From Enterococcus sp. DIV0660C (lineage in GTDB: Bacteria; Bacillota; Bacilli; Lactobacillales; Enterococcaceae), in contig NZ_JAFLWA010000041.1 of assembly GCF_017316125.1 (NCBI RefSeq), positions 1 through 53,627 on the forward strand: a stretch of 53,627 nucleotides of DNA, in the 5' to 3' direction. Below the pieces are notes generated by a model. It searched no databases. It had not been told where the DNA came from and saw only the letters and a list, made by a program, of their open reading frames with translations. Position 1 is the stretch's first letter, and each line of letters opens with the position of its first letter. Both the position numbers and the translations under genes were made by a program. Positions 28,424-38,008 of the stretch are shown in pieces.

Positions 28424-28546
28424 GGCACTTCCTTGGCTAGAATTTCACAAATGTGGACACTTGAACAACTAAAGTAAGTAGAGTGAAAAAGATTTGCTAA
28501 AAAAAGATTAAGAGAAGCAACTTGCCTTTTGTTTCAAGGTGTTTAG

Positions 28547-28555
28547 TGCTAAAAT
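28547..28555 (+). promoter_or_regulatory. Putative extended -10 for mreCD
   Basis: TGCTAAAAT is an extended -10 element with TTGTTT 15 bases upstream, in the 167-base gap after thiN. Confidence 0.4.
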
Positions 28556-28590
28556 TAAATGTAAGAGTCTAATTAATTCGAGGTGTCTTT

Positions 28591-29448
28591 GTGAAGAAGT
28601 TCAATCCCAATAAAAATATTATTATTACGTTGATTATTGTCATTATTGTGGTGACAATTTTAAGTGTAACAGCTGCTCAACGAGCAAATGAAGGAAAAAC
28701 CAATTTATTTCAATCTGTTGTCAATGACAGTGTTGCAATTATTGACAAAGCCGTTTTTGCACCAGCAAGATGGGTCGGAAACGGTGTGAATTCTGTACAC
28801 AATTTATTTTCTACTTATTCTGAAAATGAGCGACTAAAAGAGCGCTTAGACAGTTATGATGAAGTGGCGCAGCAAAATAAAAATTATCAAAAAGAAATTG
28901 AATCATTGAAGAAAGAGCTTGATTTGAATCAAACCTTGACTAGCTATGAGAAAGTCACGGCTAACGTGATTACCCGTTCACCTGATAGTTGGCAAGATAT
29001 GCTGACTGTTGATAAGGGTTCGAAAGATGGTGTCAAAACAAATATGGCTGTTATGTCACAAAAAGGTTTAGTTGGACGAGTAGTTGAGGTAAATGTAGCT
29101 TCTTCCAAAGTTGAATTACTAACTTCAGCTAATGAAAGCTCAGATCATTTTCCAGTAAAAGTGAACTCTGCAAATGGGGATGCTTTTGGTTTGCTTAAGG
29201 GATACGATGAAACTGGACAAGCATTGGTTGCAACACAACTGACTGGTGATACAGACATCAAAGAAGGCGATGTTGTACAGACATCTGGTTTAGGTGGTAA
29301 TTCACCTGCTAACTTGCCAATCGGAACAGTTACAAAAGTCAAACCTGACAGTAATGGCTTAGATCGAGAAGTTTATATCAAACCTTATGCACAGATGTAT
29401 GACTTATCCGTTGTAACGATCATCCAACGTTTAGTGGAGGATGAATAG
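28591..29448 (+). CDS. mreC: Rod shape/elongation protein MreC
   Basis: A bitopic membrane protein of the elongation (side-wall synthesis) machinery. The 285 residues contain one N-terminal transmembrane helix (about 10-27). A coiled coil follows at about 80-115 with NERLKERLDSYDEV. The extracellular beta domain has family motifs VDKGSKDGVK, GLVGRV and GLGGNSPANLPIG. The start is GTG 28591 with CGAGGTG upstream. It is four bases from mreD. Enterococci are ovoid and use MreCD without MreB for peripheral growth. Confidence 0.94.
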   Translation: MKKFNPNKNIIITLIIVIIVVTILSVTAAQRANEGKTNLFQSVVNDSVAIIDKAVFAPARWVGNGVNSVHNLFSTYSENERLKERLDSYDEVAQQNKNYQKEIESLKKELDLNQTLTSYEKVTANVITRSPDSWQDMLTVDKGSKDGVKTNMAVMSQKGLVGRVVEVNVASSKVELLTSANESSDHFPVKVNSANGDAFGLLKGYDETGQALVATQLTGDTDIKEGDVVQTSGLGGNSPANLPIGTVTKVKPDSNGLDREVYIKPYAQMYDLSVVTIIQRLVEDE

Positions 29449-29451
29449 TTT

Positions 29452-29961
29452 ATGCTGAAAAAAGAAACGATGAAGTATTACTTGCCTGTCGTCTTATTCT
29501 TTCTTATGCTTTTAGATGGACAGGTAACTAGAGTTTTAGGTGAGTGGACCAAGGGTGTCTACATGGCAAATGCACATTTTTTGATTCTGGCGTTACTATT
29601 TTGCAGCCTGAGTTTTTCAAAAAGATACCTGTTGATTACGACAATTATTTTAGGCGCTGTTTTTGATATGTATTATATTGGCGTCATTGGCATCTACGCT
29701 GTAGCACTTCCACTAATTATTTTTATTATGTACTCAATGAGTCAAACTATTCATACAAACATATTTACTGAATTTTTTAGTATGATTATTTTTGTGACTG
29801 GGTATGAACTATTCACGTTAATCATCCAGTTGATTTTCAAACTTGCAATAGTTAATACGAATTACTTTATTACCCAGTTTTTAGGACCAACATTGCTATT
29901 AAATATGATTATTTTTGCTATATTTGTATTCCCATTTAAGAAATTATTCAGCGATGAATAA
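29452..29961 (+). CDS. mreD: Rod shape/elongation protein MreD
   Basis: An integral membrane partner of MreC. The 169 residues have about five hydrophobic helices, and the MreD pattern is LVVLFFLMLLDG-like near the start (YLPVVLFFLMLLDGQ). ATG 29452 follows GTGGAGG in the mreC end. The terminator hairpin begins before the stop codon and includes it. The pair mreCD sits directly before sagA, as mreCD sits before pcsB in streptococci. Confidence 0.9.
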   Translation: MLKKETMKYYLPVVLFFLMLLDGQVTRVLGEWTKGVYMANAHFLILALLFCSLSFSKRYLLITTIILGAVFDMYYIGVIGIYAVALPLIIFIMYSMSQTIHTNIFTEFFSMIIFVTGYELFTLIIQLIFKLAIVNTNYFITQFLGPTLLLNMIIFAIFVFPFKKLFSDE

Positions 29962-29975
29962 TTTCTTTTTTTTAT
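29938..29975 (+). terminator. Terminator overlapping the mreD stop codon
   Basis: AAGAAATTATT at 29938-29948 pairs with AATAATTTCTT at 29957-29967, then TTTTTTT. The stop codon TAA at 29959-29961 lies in the right arm. Confidence 0.75.
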
Positions 29976-30019
29976 TCCTAACAGTTTTGTCATTTTATAA
30001 TTGTATTTTGAAATATTTT

Positions 30020-30063
30020 TGTAACATAACTATTATATCGTTGACATACAGCTATGGTACAAT
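30020..30063 (+). promoter_or_regulatory. sagA promoter with WalR-like direct repeat
   Basis: TGTAAC-ATAAC-TATTAT at 30020-30036 resembles the WalR box TGTWAH-N5-TGTWAH with one mismatch. An extended -10, TGGTACAAT, is at 30055-30063 with no good -35 at the right distance. The repeat would be centred near -42, the usual place for an activator replacing the -35. Confidence 0.4.
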
Positions 30064-30134
30064 TTTCATATCGTTAAGAAAGACTTAAATATTTTTAGAT
30101 ATTTATTAAATTAAGCCAGTCGGAGGAATGAAGA

Positions 30135-31694
30135 GTGAAAAAGAGTTTATTATCAGCAGTAATGGTTTGTTCAATGACTTTAACTGCCGTAGCATCACCG
30201 ATCGCTGCCGCGGCAGATGATTTCGATTCACAGATCCAACAACAAGATAAGAAAATTGCGGACCTACAAAACCAACAATTAGATGCACAATCACAAATTG
30301 ATGCTTTGGAAAGTCAAGTTACTGATATTAACACACAAGCTCAAGATTTATTATCAAAACAAGAAACTTTGCGTAATGAATCTGCACAATTAGAAAAAGA
30401 AATTGCAGATTTACAAGAACGTATTGAAAAACGCCAAGATACAATTCAAAACCAGGCGCGTGAAGCACAAGTAAAAAATACAAGTTCAAATTACATTGAT
30501 GCTGTAATGGATGCAGATTCATTGGCAGATGCTGTTGGTCGTATCCATGCGATGACAACAATCGTTAAAGCAAACAATGAACTAATTGAACAACAAAAAG
30601 AAGACAAAAAAGCTGTTGAAGACAAACAAGCTGAAAACAAACAAAAACAACAAGAACTTGCTGAAAATCAAGCAACTTTAGAAGCTCAAAAAGGTGATCT
30701 TCTATCTGCGCAAGCTGACTTAAACGTAATGAAAACTTCATTAGCTGCTGAACAAGCAACTGCTGAAGATAAGAAAGCTGAATTAAACCGTCAAAAAGCA
30801 GAAGCTGAAGCGGAACAAGCTCGTATTCGCGAACAAGAACGTTTAGCAGAACAAGCACGTCAACAAGCTGCTCAAGAAAAAGCTGAAAAAGAAGCACGTG
30901 AACAAGCAGAAGCTCAAGCTGCTGCTCAAACAGCAGTTTCTGAATCTACAGCTACTGAACCAACTGTAGTATCTGAATCTTCAGAAGCAGTAACATCTGA
31001 GTCTTCAGTAGTAGAAGAATCAACAACGCCAGAATCTTCAGTAACAGAAGAATCAACAGTACCTGAAACTTCAACACCTGAAGAATCAACAGTACCTGAA
31101 ACTTCAGCACCTGAAGAGTCAACTACACCTGAAACTTCAGCACCTGAAGAATCAACAACACCGGAAGCTCCTGTAACAGAAGATTCATCTTCAGAAGCTC
31201 CTGTAGTTCAAGAACCAACAACACCAAGTACTGGCGATAACAGTTCAAATACTGGTAACAACAGTTCAAATACTGGAAACAGTGGTTCAACTACACCATC
31301 TACACCTGTTACACCTCCATCAACTGGTGGTTCATCATCTGTTAATGGTTCAGCTATCGTAGCAGAAGCTTATAAATATATTGGTACACCGTATGTTTGG
31401 GGTGGAAAAACTCCAGCAGGATTTGACTGCTCAGGATTCACACGCTATGTATACTTACAAGTAACTGGTCGTGACATCGGCGGCTATACTGTTCCTCAAG
31501 AACAAGCTGGAACAAAAATTTCAGTTTCTCAAGCTAAAGCAGGAGACTTATTATTCTGGGGTTCAGCTGGTGGAACTTACCACGTAGCAATTGCTTTAGG
31601 TGGCGGACAATATATCCACGCACCTCAACCAGGTGAAAGTGTAAAAGTTGGCTCAGTTCAATGGTTTGCACCTGACTTTGCAGTTAGCATGTAA
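30135..31694 (+). CDS. sagA: Secreted NlpC/P60 peptidoglycan hydrolase SagA
   Basis: A secreted D,L-endopeptidase that cuts peptide stems in peptidoglycan. In E. faecium it is essential for normal daughter-cell separation and releases muropeptides sensed by the host. A signal peptide covers residues 1 to about 27. A long coiled-coil region follows at about 30-270, then a Ser/Thr/Pro/Glu-rich repeat linker, and the C-terminal NlpC/P60 domain from about 405. Catalytic residues are Cys432 (FDCSGF), His483 (YHVAI) and His495 (YIHAPQ). The start is GTG 30135 with GGAGG eight bases upstream. The 519-residue sequence is very close to the E. faecium protein. It follows mreCD, like pcsB in streptococci, and has its own promoter. 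Confidence 0.95.
   Translation: MKKSLLSAVMVCSMTLTAVASPIAAAADDFDSQIQQQDKKIADLQNQQLDAQSQIDALESQVTDINTQAQDLLSKQETLRNESAQLEKEIADLQERIEKRQDTIQNQAREAQVKNTSSNYIDAVMDADSLADAVGRIHAMTTIVKANNELIEQQKEDKKAVEDKQAENKQKQQELAENQATLEAQKGDLLSAQADLNVMKTSLAAEQATAEDKKAELNRQKAEAEAEQARIREQERLAEQARQQAAQEKAEKEAREQAEAQAAAQTAVSESTATEPTVVSESSEAVTSESSVVEESTTPESSVTEESTVPETSTPEESTVPETSAPEESTTPETSAPEESTTPEAPVTEDSSSEAPVVQEPTTPSTGDNSSNTGNNSSNTGNSGSTTPSTPVTPPSTGGSSSVNGSAIVAEAYKYIGTPYVWGGKTPAGFDCSGFTRYVYLQVTGRDIGGYTVPQEQAGTKISVSQAKAGDLLFWGSAGGTYHVAIALGGGQYIHAPQPGESVKVGSVQWFAPDFAVSM
31014..31178 (+). repeat. 33-bp tandem repeat in the sagA linker
   Basis: Five 33-base units encode an 11-residue pattern close to EESTVPETSAP at 31014, 31047, 31080, 31113 and 31146. 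The middle three are nearly identical and the outer two diverge. A shorter NSSNTGN repeat follows at about 31230-31280. Such low-complexity tracts change copy number by slippage. Confidence 0.85.
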
Positions 31695-31710
31695 TTTTAA
31701 TTGAAAAAGT

Positions 31711-31743
31711 AAAAGCGTTAGGCAAAGGCCTAACGCTTTTTTG
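31711..31743 (+). terminator. Terminator after sagA
   Basis: A 13-bp perfect stem, AAAAGCGTTAGGC with GCCTAACGCTTTT, a four-base loop and trailing T residues. Confidence 0.85.
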
Positions 31744-31757
31744 TTTTTGCTTAACGG

Positions 31758-31800
31758 AAAAGCATGGATGACTCTTTGATTGAAAGTCGCCCATGCTTTT
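31758..31800 (-). terminator. Hairpin between sagA and pepF
   Basis: AAAAGCATGG pairs with CCATGCTTTT, with further inner pairing GACT/AGTC. It lies 17 bases past the pepF stop on the minus strand and can act in either direction. Confidence 0.65.
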
Positions 31801-31816
31801 TATGATAGAAAAATGA

Positions 31817-33616
31817 TTATACAAATTCTTCTGTTAATTCCATAAATTGCTGAATATCATCTAAAACCATGTCAATTCCAGCTTGCCAGAAATCTGGTTT
31901 TGTTAAATCAACACCAAGGTGTTTTTCAGCTAATTCTTCAGTCGTCATGGATGCTGTATCTCTTAACAAATCAATATATTCTTGTTCAAAGTTTGTGCTT
32001 TTTTGATTAGCATAAGCATAAATTCCCATACTGAATAGATAACCAAATGTGTACGGAAAGTTATAAAATGGTACATCATCAATAAAGAAATGTAGTTTTG
32101 CTGCCCAGAAATATGGATGATAACTAGCTAATGAATTTTGATAGCCTTCTTTTTGTGCATCAACCATCATTGATGTTATCTCTTCTGCGGCAACTAATCC
32201 TTTTTGACGAGCTGCATAAAAATTATTTTCAAAAATAAAACGTGAATGAATGTTCATGAACATTGCTAAAGCATTTTGCAACTTAGTATCTAGTAAGTTG
32301 ATTTGTTCTTCTTTGGATTTTGCAACTTTTAAAGTGGCATCAGCTACTATCAATTCTGCAAAAGTGCTCGCAGTTTCTGCGACATTCATTGCATATTCGC
32401 GGTTCAACGAAGGAAGATCCCACATCGTACTACTGTGGAAGGCATGACCAAGTTCATGTGCTAAGGTAGCAACCTCGTTTACGGAGTTACTATAGGTCAT
32501 GAAGATTCTTGATTCTTTTGTTTCAGGCAATTCGGTACAGTAACCACCTGGGCGTTTTCCAGGACGATCTTCCGCTTCAATCCAACTTTTTTCAAATGCT
32601 GCTTGAGCAAAGTTAGCCATTTTAGGACTGAATTTTTTGAAGTTTTCGATGATAAATGCTGCAGCTTCATCAAAGGTAAAAGTTTTTTCTTCCAGATCAC
32701 CTAAAATAATTGGCGCATCTTGGTCTTGCCATTCCATTTTTTCTTTACCGAAAAGATTTGCTTTTCTTGTCAAATAGTCTACTAAAGGTTGTTTGTTTTT
32801 CTCAATTGTTGACCACATAACATCAAGAGTTTCTTTTTTCAAACGATTGTACTCTAGCGGCTTTTGCAGATAATCAGTAATACCGTGAAGTTTGTAAGTA
32901 GATAGGCGGAAACCATCTAAATGATTTAGCGTATCGGCAAATAGTGGTGCTTTTTCTTTCCATGCTGCTTCCCAAGCAACGAATAAAGTTTTTCTAATTT
33001 CGGAATCAGGATCGCTCATCATTTTATTGAATGCTTGTCCAGCAGAAAGCTCGATTGTTTCGCCATTTTGAGTGAAAGGAATTGTGATACTGGCAACGAT
33101 GGTATCGTAATGGCTACTCCAAGCATTTAGTCCATCAAGTGATAGAGTATTGATAATATTTTCTTCAGATTCTGATAATAATTGTGCGCCATCACGACGA
33201 ATTTCATCTAAACGAAATGCAAGTGGTTGAAAATCTGAATTTGCGAGTAAGGTTTGCCAATGTTCTTCATTTATTTTTGCAAATTTTGTCGAAAGAACTG
33301 TTTCTGCTGATTGTAGTTGAGGAAGAAGTGCATAAAGTTTTCCAGATAAAATTTTTGCTTGTGAATCGTTTACATTTGCAGATAACAAGGCTGTGATGTA
33401 ACTATCACATTGAGTAAATCCATCAGAAATTTTTGCTTGTAGTTGTAAAATAGTTTGTAGTTGCTCAAAATTCTCTGATGAAAATTCCCAATCACCGACT
33501 AATTCATAGTAGTCATTCATTTGTGATTCAAGCTCAGTCAGGCGTTCGTTTAATGCTAAAGAATTACTTCCTCCAGAAAAAATAGAGTCAAGATCCCAGT
33601 TTAATGAATAGTTCAT
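31817..33616 (-). CDS. pepF: M3-family oligoendopeptidase F
   Basis: A cytoplasmic zinc metallopeptidase that cuts short peptides. The 599 residues carry the HELGH zinc motif at about residues 387-391 and the downstream Glu ligand in the NVAETASTFAEL segment. The late HSRFIFENNFY and YTFGYLFSMGIYA regions are typical of the PepF/M3B group. It starts at ATG 33614-33616 after GGGAGA on the minus strand. An extended -10, TGCTATACT, lies about 40 bases upstream. It is a single-gene unit divergent from the VanZ-like gene. The exact in vivo substrate is unknown. Confidence 0.93.
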   Translation of the reverse strand: MNYSLNWDLDSIFSGGSNSLALNERLTELESQMNDYYELVGDWEFSSENFEQLQTILQLQAKISDGFTQCDSYITALLSANVNDSQAKILSGKLYALLPQLQSAETVLSTKFAKINEEHWQTLLANSDFQPLAFRLDEIRRDGAQLLSESEENIINTLSLDGLNAWSSHYDTIVASITIPFTQNGETIELSAGQAFNKMMSDPDSEIRKTLFVAWEAAWKEKAPLFADTLNHLDGFRLSTYKLHGITDYLQKPLEYNRLKKETLDVMWSTIEKNKQPLVDYLTRKANLFGKEKMEWQDQDAPIILGDLEEKTFTFDEAAAFIIENFKKFSPKMANFAQAAFEKSWIEAEDRPGKRPGGYCTELPETKESRIFMTYSNSVNEVATLAHELGHAFHSSTMWDLPSLNREYAMNVAETASTFAELIVADATLKVAKSKEEQINLLDTKLQNALAMFMNIHSRFIFENNFYAARQKGLVAAEEITSMMVDAQKEGYQNSLASYHPYFWAAKLHFFIDDVPFYNFPYTFGYLFSMGIYAYANQKSTNFEQEYIDLLRDTASMTTEELAEKHLGVDLTKPDFWQAGIDMVLDDIQQFMELTEEFV

Positions 33617-33650
33617 AAAAAATCTCCCTTCAATTTTTTGTTCAACGTTT

Positions 33651-33659
33651 AGTATAGCA
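33651..33659 (-). promoter_or_regulatory. Putative extended -10 of pepF
   Basis: On the minus strand this reads TGCTATACT, an extended -10 about 35 bases from the start codon. Confidence 0.4.
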
Positions 33660-33688
33660 TTATCTAGTAAAAGAAGTCTTTTTTTAGA

Positions 33689-33717
33689 TTGTTGTTTCCG
33701 TAAAAAAAAGCTAAGAT
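33689..33717 (+). promoter_or_regulatory. Putative promoter of the VanZ-like gene
   Basis: TTGTTG at 33689-33694, a 17-base spacer and TAAGAT at 33712-33717. Confidence 0.4.
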
Positions 33718-33735
33718 AGGTTAAAGAGGTGACTT

Positions 33736-34242
33736 ATGAATTCAATTCAAAAACAAATGAAAAGTGGAAACTTTTACTTGGTCGTTGCTTTGCTGATTGC
33801 AGTTATATTGTTTTATAGTTCGTCGCAAACGTATGTAGAGCAGTCACAAGTTTCCCGTTTAGAGAGCTGGTTATCTTCGCAGCCGTTTAAAGATGCATTG
33901 ACAACGATTCGCTTTGATTATGGTGGAAGTGAAGTAAGTATCGAGCATTTAGGTTATTTCAAATTTGTAGAGTTCTTTATGCGAAAAGCTGCTCATTTTG
34001 GCACGTATTTTATTTTAGGCGGTAGCTTGTTCTTGGGTGTATTTCCTAAACTAAAGATTTGGTGGTTGACTGGGATTTTAGCTTGGTTATCAGCTACAGG
34101 ATACGCAGGGTTAGATGAGTTTCATCAAATGGTGACTGGTGGAAGGTCACCGATGTTTCAAGATGTGATGCTTGATTCAATGGGAGCATTGACGGCTGTC
34201 TTTTTATGTATCTTGATGAAAGCTTGGAAAAAGAAATTGTAG
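33736..34242 (+). CDS. VanZ-family membrane protein
   Basis: A 168-residue integral membrane protein with about four hydrophobic segments and the VanZ-like motifs MRKAAHFGTYFILGG and GLDEFHQMVTGGRSPMFQDVMLDSMG (seen as DEFHQ and RSPMFQD). VanZ itself gives low-level teicoplanin resistance. Chromosomal members like this are common in Firmicutes and have no settled function, so glycopeptide resistance should not be assumed. It starts at ATG 33736 with AAAGAGGTG upstream. It has its own promoter, and yebC follows from another promoter. Confidence 0.88.
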   Translation: MNSIQKQMKSGNFYLVVALLIAVILFYSSSQTYVEQSQVSRLESWLSSQPFKDALTTIRFDYGGSEVSIEHLGYFKFVEFFMRKAAHFGTYFILGGSLFLGVFPKLKIWWLTGILAWLSATGYAGLDEFHQMVTGGRSPMFQDVMLDSMGALTAVFLCILMKAWKKKL

Positions 34243-34252
34243 ATTTGTGTGA

Positions 34253-34280
34253 TTGCATTTTCTACCAGAGGGTCTAAAAT
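34253..34280 (+). promoter_or_regulatory. Putative yebC promoter
   Basis: TTGCAT at 34253-34258, a 16-base spacer and TAAAAT at 34275-34280, starting just after the VanZ-like stop codon. Confidence 0.45.
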
Positions 34281-34310
34281 GAGTAGTGTGAACACAAAGG
34301 AGGAATAGGA

Positions 34311-35036
34311 ATGTCAGGACACAGCAAATGGCACAATATTCAAGGAAGAAAAAATGCCCAAGATGCAAAACGGGGTAAAATTTTTCAAAAGCTTTCACGA
34401 GAAATCTATATGGCAGCAAAATCAGGTGGACCTGATCCTGCGATGAATCCTGCACTACGTTTAGTGGTAGATAAAGCAAAGGCTGCTAATATGCCAAATG
34501 ACAATGTGGAACGTGCCATCAAAAAAGCAACAACTGCGGCGGATGAAGCAAACTATGATGAAATTACTTATGAAGGATATGGTCCAGGTGGTGTGGCTAT
34601 CTTGGTACATGCGTTGACAGATAATCGAAATCGGACAGCAACCAACGTGCGTGTAGCTTTTACACGTAATGGAGGATCATTGGGAGAAACTGGGTCTGTT
34701 AATTATTTATTTGATCGAAAGGGTTACCTAGTGATTCAACGTGAAGGTCTAGCAGTAGATGAGGAGACAATGTTTGAAGATGTCTTGGAGGCTGGAGCAG
34801 AAGATTTGCAGACTTCAGCTGAAGTTTTTGAGATTTATACAGCGCCAGAAGATTTTGTAGCTGTTCGTGATCAATTAGAAAAAGATGGCTTTCATTTTGT
34901 ACAGGCTGAGTTGACAATGATTCCACAAACGATGATTGCACTAACAGAGGAGCAGCGCGAACAACTAGATAAACTAGTCGACAAATTGGAAGATGATGAT
35001 GACGTTTCAGAAGTCTTTACTTCTGCTGAGATGTAA
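34311..35036 (+). CDS. yebC: YebC/PmpR-family protein (translation/transcription factor)
   Basis: A widely conserved cytoplasmic protein of 241 residues. It begins with the hallmark [22 protein letters not shown] (quoted in part: [10 protein letters not shown]) and keeps the acidic [15 protein letters not shown]-terminus. Family members have been described as DNA-binding regulators, and more recently as helping ribosomes through proline-rich stalls. The sequence does not decide between these. ATG 34311 has a strong AAGGAGG. It is monocistronic, with a shared terminator. Confidence 0.93.
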   Translation: MSGHSKWHNIQGRKNAQDAKRGKIFQKLSREIYMAAKSGGPDPAMNPALRLVVDKAKAANMPNDNVERAIKKATTAADEANYDEITYEGYGPGGVAILVHALTDNRNRTATNVRVAFTRNGGSLGETGSVNYLFDRKGYLVIQREGLAVDEETMFEDVLEAGAEDLQTSAEVFEIYTAPEDFVAVRDQLEKDGFHFVQAELTMIPQTMIALTEEQREQLDKLVDKLEDDDDVSEVFTSAEM

Positions 35037-35080
35037 AAAAAGGAGTCAAACGAACATAATTGTTCGTTTGACTCCTTTTG
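35037..35080. terminator. Bidirectional terminator between yebC and ldtFm
   Basis: A 19-bp perfect stem, AAAAGGAGTCAAACGAACA paired with its complement around a TAAT loop, has T-runs on both strands. It serves the convergent genes on each side. Confidence 0.9.
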
Positions 35081-35084
35081 ACTA

Positions 35085-36485
35085 TTAGAATACCAAAACA
35101 GGTGTACCTACTTCGACCATTCCAAACAACTCTTTCATGACACTTGGGGGCGTATTGATACAACCGTGTGATCCACGGGTTTTCCATAATTCACCACCGT
35201 ATTCAGGTTGCCAGTCAGAGTCATGAATTCCGACGCCTGTCCAGTCAATTGGCATCCAGTAATCTACTGGACTGGCATATGGTGTACCATCATCGTTGGT
35301 TCCTTTTAGAACGGAATTGGTTTCTTTGTTCCAAACATAAAAGACACCAGCTGGGGTTTGTGTTGTTGGCTTACCAGAAACGATATCTGTTTCAAGTGCG
35401 ACTTTGCCGTCTTTGTAGTACCACATGTGTTGATTTTGTAAATCAACTTCAATGTAAGTATCTTCAATTAAAGCATGATCAGCAGTTGTACTACCTTGGA
35501 CAATCGGTGAGCGAGTAAAATCTTGCCCAGCTAAAATTTGTTTCTTTAGAGCTGCGACTTCGTCTTCTGTTTGAATAGTCCAACTGTACGTTCCTGTTGG
35601 AACATTTACTTCGCCACGTTTTGTACTGTTAAACACAGTATCATTTGTACTTGTATTATATTCTTGACCTAACTCAGTTACATATTGTGTCACTTTGTCA
35701 GTATCTAAATCGATTTTTCCGTCGGAATAAATTAGCCAATTAGCTAAATCATTTGTAGGAATTTGGAATGTTTTTCCATTGATACTATAAGTTGCTTTGA
35801 CTTTAGCAATGTTATTCATAGATGTCAATTGTTGGTTTAGCTCTTTGTCGTCAGCAGTAACTTTAGCTTTTGGTTTAAAATCATTCAAATCAATTTTCTT
35901 TTCATTTGTAGCAGCAACTTCTTTGATTTCTTTTACTGTTGCATCTACATCGATTGAATCACCATTGACTTCAGGTGTAATAGCAAATCCGTCGTCTGTT
36001 TTTTTGATGCTTGCATCTTGGGTCTGTTTTCGATTGCTATTTAAATCATTTAGCTTTGTTGTCAGTTCATCAATTGTAGTGTCTAGTTTTGAATGGTCCT
36101 GACTAACAGGATCAATTTCTTGTTTTTCAGCTGCGGAAACATAAGTCATACCCCAAGTCCAGCCGTTTTGTTTGGATAAGAGTTTACTTAAATCATTTGA
36201 GAAATCATCACGATAACCTAATTCTGATTTGGCGATTTCTTGCCAAACCTTACCATTTTCTTCAATAGATAGAGTTGTATTAGAATAAGTCTCTTTTAAT
36301 TTATTGTTTGCCTGATCAACAGTCATATTACTTACATCAATTTCGTTGATCTCAGTATGAGGTAAGAAATGACTCGTGTAATATGTACTGCGGAAGGTAT
36401 AGAAGCTGACTAATATTAACAAAACACCAAGTGCAGAAAGAATGCCAATGTGTATCTTTTTTTTATGTTGAGAAGATCTTGTCAT
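35085..36485 (-). CDS. ldtFm: L,D-transpeptidase (Ldtfm-like)
   Basis: Forms 3-3 peptidoglycan cross-links using tetrapeptide donors, and in E. faecium mutants it allows growth with beta-lactams. One N-terminal transmembrane helix (about residues 12-32) anchors it outside the cell. Peptidoglycan-binding-4-type repeats fill the middle, and the C-terminal YkuD domain has the motif SHGCINTPPS. ATG 36485, after AAGGAG on the minus strand, gives exactly 466 residues with the catalytic cysteine at 442. Both numbers match those I recall for E. faecium Ldtfm. A longer reading to 36536 has no ribosome-binding site. It lies downstream of ldh on the same strand but beyond a terminator. Confidence 0.93.
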   Translation of the reverse strand: MTRSSQHKKKIHIGILSALGVLLILVSFYTFRSTYYTSHFLPHTEINEIDVSNMTVDQANNKLKETYSNTTLSIEENGKVWQEIAKSELGYRDDFSNDLSKLLSKQNGWTWGMTYVSAAEKQEIDPVSQDHSKLDTTIDELTTKLNDLNSNRKQTQDASIKKTDDGFAITPEVNGDSIDVDATVKEIKEVAATNEKKIDLNDFKPKAKVTADDKELNQQLTSMNNIAKVKATYSINGKTFQIPTNDLANWLIYSDGKIDLDTDKVTQYVTELGQEYNTSTNDTVFNSTKRGEVNVPTGTYSWTIQTEDEVAALKKQILAGQDFTRSPIVQGSTTADHALIEDTYIEVDLQNQHMWYYKDGKVALETDIVSGKPTTQTPAGVFYVWNKETNSVLKGTNDDGTPYASPVDYWMPIDWTGVGIHDSDWQPEYGGELWKTRGSHGCINTPPSVMKELFGMVEVGTPVLVF

Positions 36486-36624
36486 AGAACGATAACTCCT
36501 TGAATAATAGAATAGGGTGCATATCGAGTTCATCATAGCACAATTTATTTGAAAAGACGAAATTTAAATATTCATTATAAAAAAAATTAAACAAAATCTT
36601 TTTTGATAATTGTTTCAAAATACT

Positions 36625-36654
36625 AAAAAAGCCGAGACAATCATTTGTCCCGAC
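36625..36654 (-). terminator. Terminator after ldh (GGGACA family)
   Basis: On the minus strand GTCGGGACA pairs with TGTCTCGGC, with two G-U pairs, then TTTTTT. On the plus strand those pairs become mismatches, so its direction is clear. Confidence 0.75.
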
Positions 36655-36686
36655 TAGATAGTTAATTTTTACAAAAAAGAAAGTAA

Positions 36687-37703
<1,017 letters not shown>

Positions 37704-37705
37704 CT

Positions 37706-37734
37706 ATGCTATCATGGATCAGGCTTGCTGTCAC
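37706..37734 (-). promoter_or_regulatory. Putative ldh promoter
   Basis: On the minus strand GTGACA (37734-37729), a 17-base spacer and TAGCAT (37711-37706), about 48 bases before the start codon. Confidence 0.45.
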
Positions 37735-37778
37735 GCTATTTGGCTAGGAAATATAACAGATAACAAGGTTGTATCATA

Positions 37779-37792
37779 TGTAAAAGCTTACA
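37779..37792. promoter_or_regulatory. Candidate cre site upstream of ldh
   Basis: TGTAAAAGCTTACA differs from the cre consensus TGWAANCGNTNWCA at one position. It is about 50 bases upstream of the ldh -35, where CcpA can activate. Confidence 0.45.
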
Positions 37793-38008
37793 TGTGCGTT
37801 ATTTCACTATTTCTTGAAACCAATGATTTCATTAAGTTTTGAAGAATTTTTTAATATTTTTATCATTTATTAAACATTCTGTTTTAGTCGAAACAGCTGT
37901 TTATGTGTTATACTGTTTTTAAAATAAAAAAGAAGAATGAACCTTTTAACTGGACTGCTCGTTAGCTGTCCAGCATTTTGTGTTCTTTAGAATTAGGTGA
38001 ATAAACAA

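Noticed and set aside
30328-30897. Leu/Gln-rich frames on the minus strand under sagA
   Set aside because: They are the complement of the Gln/Lys/Ala-rich coiled-coil codons and have no start signals.
31014-31280. Short tandem repeats as a possible CRISPR array
   Set aside because: The repeats are contiguous without spacers and encode an in-frame protein linker.
33736-34242. VanZ-like gene as a glycopeptide-resistance marker
   Set aside because: No vanA/vanB cluster is present, and chromosomal VanZ-like proteins are common without a known resistance role.
37950-37973. Hairpin before pth as a riboswitch or T-box
   Set aside because: Only a 6-bp stem without T-box motifs, conserved loops or a terminator; the evidence is too thin.
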